From HIMB59 sp038124765 (lineage in GTDB: Bacteria; Pseudomonadota; Alphaproteobacteria; HIMB59): 6,899 nucleotides of DNA. The stretch is from the NCBI GenBank assembly GCA_038124765.1, contig JAYPCO010000047.1, positions 1-6,899 of the forward strand, read 5' to 3'. Below are positions 5,021 through 6,899 of this stretch, piece after piece; within the stretch, counting starts at the first letter, position 1, and every line of letters starts with the position of its first letter. The notes beneath the pieces were generated by a model. That model made no database searches and was not told where the DNA came from. It saw only the letters and a program-made list of their open reading frames with translations. A program made the position numbers and the translations under genes.

Positions 5021-5221
5021 GTGAGTTATCGAAAATTAATACTCTTTTCAATTGCACCTTGGATAAACATTGGTTTTTTGTACCTAATGTATATATTCAA
5101 GGTTGATAATACTCTACTCGGAGTTTATTGGGAACTTACAATGATACCCTCTTTTGTCTTAGGAGTTATTTTTCCATTTTTAATAATTGTAAAGTTTATA
5201 AAACAGAAAATCAAATCATAG
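5015..5221 (+). CDS. Small two-span membrane protein, up to 68 aa, start uncertain
   Basis: There is no ATG at the N-terminus; the frame can open at TTG 5015 or GTG 5021 (next Met at residue 25, 5087). Two clear hydrophobic spans, about 8-28 (LILFSIAPWINIGFLYLMYIF) and 43-62 (IPSFVLGVIFPFLIIVKFI), flank a short loop, with a Lys-rich C-terminus. The predicted product is a two-helix inner-membrane protein with both ends in the cytoplasm. No family is recognised. The last three codons and the TAG stop lie in the second integrase-tail repeat. The gene fills the 310-bp interval between the two repeat ends and appears to be a single-gene cassette. Small size and two spans would suit a holin-like or toxin-like peptide, but nothing proves this. 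Confidence 0.5.
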   Translation: MNVSYRKLILFSIAPWINIGFLYLMYIFKVDNTLLGVYWELTMIPSFVLGVIFPFLIIVKFIKQKIKS

Positions 5222-5330
5222 GCATATTATCTTCTTCAAATTCAGCAACTTCTAACCCTCTTAGATAGGTTAATGATACTGCTAAAGAAGAGTGAACCAA
5301 GCTTTTTAGTGATTATTTGTATATTTGAAT
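5211..5330 (-). pseudogene. Integrase 3'-end remnant, copy 2
   Basis: The minus strand reads 'HSSLAVSLTYLRGLEVAEFE' and ends 'NMPMI' with the same TGA stop as the live integrase (about 80% nucleotide identity over the 84 bases before an indel, counted by eye). Relative to copy 1 it has lost one base near 5300, shifting the frame upstream of the conserved GH motif. It carries the same larger deletion relative to the live gene and ends with the same 18-bp sequence (5313-5330) as copy 1. It is a decayed fragment. Confidence 0.85.
5320..5327 (+). promoter_or_regulatory. TAnnTTTG promoter box at the end of integrase remnant 2
   Basis: TATATTTG, an exact Bacteroidota -7 match, sits in the same repeat context as at 5010. 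The expected transcript start near 5334 gives a leader of about 22 bases before the ATG at 5356, a normal distance. No good -33 TTTG is seen 19 bases upstream, so the promoter may be weak or regulated. Confidence 0.45.
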
Positions 5331-5355
5331 AAACATTAAAATAAATAGACAAATT

Positions 5356-5655
5356 ATGGAAGCTTTAAATAAAAATTGGTTTGCGATTACTTTAACTGCA
5401 GTGGTTTTTGGTTTACTTGGTTATATTCTTGGTAAACAATGCAATCAACATCAGTGCCCAATGATGAATGGACCGCATAAAATGATGTTTATGGAAGGTG
5501 GTGCTCACAAAATGATGGGAGGTGAGAGTAAATTTATGTTTAAAACAGAAGACGGGAAGGAAATTGAGTGGATTGAAGATTTAGATATTCAAAAAGAAGA
5601 AGGAAAGAATGGAGAAAAGAAAGTAAAAATACAAGTAAAAGCAAAGGAGGAATAG
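5356..5655 (+). CDS. Membrane-anchored Met/His-rich putative metal-binding protein, 99 aa
   Basis: Residues about 8-26 form one N-terminal span (WFAITLTAVVFGLLGYILG). They are followed by a segment (29-56) dense in metal-ligand residues: C29, H32, C34, the M36-M37 pair, and two HKMM units at 41-44 and 51-54 with Met46 between. The remainder is charged, with acidic and Lys-rich stretches (64-99). Met/His/Cys clusters of this kind are typical of periplasmic copper or silver binding sites, so the domain probably faces the periplasm and sequesters soft metal ions; this is inference from composition. No named family is recognised. The gene follows the promoter-like box of integrase remnant 2 and converges on the live integrase, with 13 bases between the stops. 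Confidence 0.65.
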   Translation: MEALNKNWFAITLTAVVFGLLGYILGKQCNQHQCPMMNGPHKMMFMEGGAHKMMGGESKFMFKTEDGKEIEWIEDLDIQKEEGKNGEKKVKIQVKAKEE

Positions 5656-5668
5656 TTAGTATTTTTCT

Positions 5669-6730
5669 TCAAATCATAGGCATATCACTTTCTTCCAACT
5701 CAACTACTTCTAACCCTCTCAAATAAGTTAAACTAACTGCTAGGGATGAGTGCCCCATTGCTTTCTGTAACTTACTGAGTGAACCAGTTCTTTTATAGAT
5801 TTCTATAGCTCCAGAGTGACGAAACGAGTAAAGAGTTTGGTCTTGTTCGAGGAGCTTAGAAACCTTCTTAAAACGTCTCCAAAGTGTCTTAAAATAACCT
5901 TCTGCAAAAGGTTTGTCTGTTCCACTAAAGATATTGTGATGAGGTTCTCCTTTAGAGAGCCTCTCTTGAATGTAGTAGGGTACTGGAACGATTCTATTGC
6001 GTCCAGATTTGTTTCGAGCTCCAGATAGATTAATCTGCTTTAAATCTACTGAAAAGTCACCCCAAGTAAGTTCTCTGACCTCTCTATGAGGTCTAAGAAG
6101 ACAACCATATGTAATTAGACAGCAAAGACCTAACTTATCATTAAACGCAGTAACCTCATCGACAATTGACTTTATGTTTTCGAATGGTTTATGAATAACT
6201 GATTTAGATTTTCTAATTATTATGCCTTTAAGTGGATTATGTGACATTCCAAGTTTAACACCATCAGTTATTAATGACGATAAATGTCTTTTAATCATAT
6301 TTTGAGTCGTAGTACTGGAATAAGAATAAAGAATATCTTCAATATCTTCTCTAGTGATATTCGTTTTACATTTTGAGTTGATTAACCTTGAAACTAATCT
6401 TAAATTTTCTAAATAATGTTTTGAAAGCCCGGCTCTTTCTTTTAGTTTCAGTGCTCTATTTAAATATTGAATATCTGTTAAATTTCCAGTAATAAGTTTT
6501 TTGCTTCTATACTCATCGAAAGAACTTCCATTAACTAGATTTTCATATACAAGAATTGCTAGTTTTTTAGCATAAAGCTCTCTTAGCTCTATCGAATAAT
6601 CATTTGGTCGCAAATCAATACCTAGTCTGCTTCCATTTGTTAACCTATACCTCTTATTATTAAAATTAAATGAAATGTAAAACTTAGAATTTTTATCTTT
6701 GACGATTCTAGGGAATGTAATTTTGTTCAT
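5669..6730 (-). CDS. int: Tyrosine recombinase / site-specific integrase
   Basis: 353 aa, full length for the family. An N-terminal arm-binding region (about 1-75) is followed by a core-binding SAM-like domain (about 85-170, 'GLSKHYLENLRLVSRLI') and a catalytic domain (about 185-345). Catalytic residues visible are Arg213 in 'CLLRPHREVRELTW', Lys241 in 'ARNKSGRNRIVPVP', Arg304 in 'LYSFRHSGA' (Tyr replaces the first His, as in many Bacteroidota integrases), His327 in 'MGHSSL' and Tyr336 in 'LTYLRG'. It cuts and rejoins DNA through a 3'-phosphotyrosine link and should integrate and excise this element at tRNA-Arg. The ATG at 6730 abuts tandem 12-bp repeats that are candidate arm-type sites, so the protein may repress its own expression. 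No excisionase gene is obvious. Its 3' end is the source of the two remnants to its left. Confidence 0.93.
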   Translation of the reverse strand: MNKITFPRIVKDKNSKFYISFNFNNKRYRLTNGSRLGIDLRPNDYSIELRELYAKKLAILVYENLVNGSSFDEYRSKKLITGNLTDIQYLNRALKLKERAGLSKHYLENLRLVSRLINSKCKTNITREDIEDILYSYSSTTTQNMIKRHLSSLITDGVKLGMSHNPLKGIIIRKSKSVIHKPFENIKSIVDEVTAFNDKLGLCCLITYGCLLRPHREVRELTWGDFSVDLKQINLSGARNKSGRNRIVPVPYYIQERLSKGEPHHNIFSGTDKPFAEGYFKTLWRRFKKVSKLLEQDQTLYSFRHSGAIEIYKRTGSLSKLQKAMGHSSLAVSLTYLRGLEVVELEESDMPMI

Positions 6731-6754
6731 TTGACAGTTAATTTGACAGTTAAT
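6731..6754. repeat. Tandem 12-bp repeats, candidate integrase arm-type sites
   Basis: TTGACAGTTAAT occurs twice head to tail directly upstream of the integrase ATG, and once more at 1531-1542 near the other end of the element. An inverted, shorter relative (ATTGTCAA, 6763-6770) follows nine bases later. Two-ended placement inside the core sites and tandem copies near int are typical of arm-type Int sites. Resemblance to a TTGACA -35 box is probably coincidental in this phylum. Confidence 0.6.
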
Positions 6755-6844
6755 ATTTATTCATTGTCAAATAATAATTGAGAACTCAGCAATGTTCTAC
6801 TTCAATCAATTGAATATCAGTGATTTAAACCCTATGGCTATAAA

Positions 6845-6899
6845 TAGGCTGCGTAGTTCAACTGGATAGAATATCAGATTTCGGCTCTGAGGGTTGAGG
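6845..6899 (+). tRNA. tRNA-Arg(TCG), 5' part; attR
   Basis: From G6847 the sequence gives acceptor strand GGCTGCG, T8-A9, D-arm GTTC/GAAT with loop AACTGGATA carrying the canonical G18-G19, anticodon stem TCAGA/TCTGA and loop TTTCGGC with anticodon TCG at 6881-6883, reading the Arg codon CGA. The window stops in the variable region, so the T-arm and acceptor 3' strand cannot be seen, but unlike the left copy nothing contradicts a full gene. The 5' half up to the crossover was brought by the element; the 3' half should be chromosomal. Confidence 0.85.

Larger units (their letters stand above)
1394..6892. mobile_element. Integrative element of about 5.45 kb in tRNA-Arg(TCG)
   Basis: Two 48-bp direct copies of the 5' half of a tRNA-Arg gene (1394-1441 and 6845-6892, two mismatches, offset 5451 bp) bound a segment holding a tyrosine recombinase gene at the right end, a polymerase-palm-like replication protein gene and several small accessory genes. 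The longest perfectly shared stretch covers the anticodon arm (1423-1441 and 6874-6892), a preferred crossover site for tyrosine recombinases. No relaxase, transfer, capsid or terminase gene is visible, so the element is best described as an integrated plasmid-like or satellite element. Boundaries are inferred from the repeats; the exact crossover point within the 19-bp identity cannot be fixed. Confidence 0.8.

Noticed and set aside
4900..5330. CRISPR array
   Set aside because: There are only two or three diverged copies of about 110-120 bp, 310 bp apart, with coding homology to the integrase; this is not a short regular repeat-spacer pattern.
5642..5651. AAAGGAGG, a perfect Shine-Dalgarno-like string
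   Set aside because: It lies in the last codons of the 99-aa gene (Lys-Glu-Glu), no start codon or gene follows on that strand, and Bacteroidota rarely use such sites.
5816..6028. 70-codon plus-strand frame inside the integrase gene
   Set aside because: It is antisense to the conserved catalytic domain of the integrase and carries no motif of its own.
6731..6754. TTGACA hexamers as sigma-70 -35 boxes
   Set aside because: The full 12-bp unit is repeated in tandem and again at the other end of the element, and the phylum uses TTTG/TAnnTTTG promoters, so an integrase-site explanation fits better.

Overview
The window is AT-rich and looks like a Bacteroidota (probably Flavobacteriia-like) chromosome. 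The clues are a TAnnTTTG-type promoter in front of the YqeY gene, a Bacteroidota-style Crp/Fnr regulator, an OmpA-tail remnant, and a replication-protein family I know mainly from this phylum. No species can be named from the sequence.

Left flank (1-1393), chromosomal: the 5' part of a Crp/Fnr-family regulator gene (minus strand, cut by the window edge); a doubtful 52-aa ORF; a bidirectional hairpin terminator; a headless OmpA-domain remnant (minus); and an intact GatB/YqeY-family gene (plus) with its own promoter.

Integrated element (about 1394-6892): a compact element of about 5.45 kb sits in a tRNA-Arg(TCG) gene. The 5' half of the tRNA, through the anticodon arm, occurs twice: at 1396 (left, followed by unrelated sequence and missing the conserved G19) and at 6847 (right, canonical, cut off by the window end). 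A tyrosine recombinase gene lies at the right end, transcribed away from the tRNA. Tandem 12-bp repeats directly upstream of its start codon recur once near the left end and are likely Int arm-type sites.

Inside the element, left to right: two tiny divergent genes (a membrane peptide and a 36-aa zinc ribbon); a winged-helix plus polymerase-palm-like replication protein split into two same-frame ORFs by one TAG codon; a gene-free 460-bp stretch with GC-rich hairpins (possible origin or structured RNA); a membrane-anchored zincin-like protein with a degenerate HExxH; then four small plus-strand genes encoding membrane or metal-binding-type proteins. I see no relaxase or structural phage gene, so the element resembles an integrated plasmid-like or satellite element that would need help to transfer.

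The most unusual part is 4900-5770. The 3' end of the integrase gene is present three times: once in the live gene and twice as decayed remnants, each immediately after a small plus-strand gene. The two remnants share the same internal deletion and end in the same 18-bp sequence, which contains a TAnnTTTG promoter-like box pointing into the next small gene. This looks like a cassette array built on copies of the integrase tail. With the tRNA arrangement (the element supplies the working 5' half of the tRNA) and the split polymerase-like gene, these are the three observations most worth following up.
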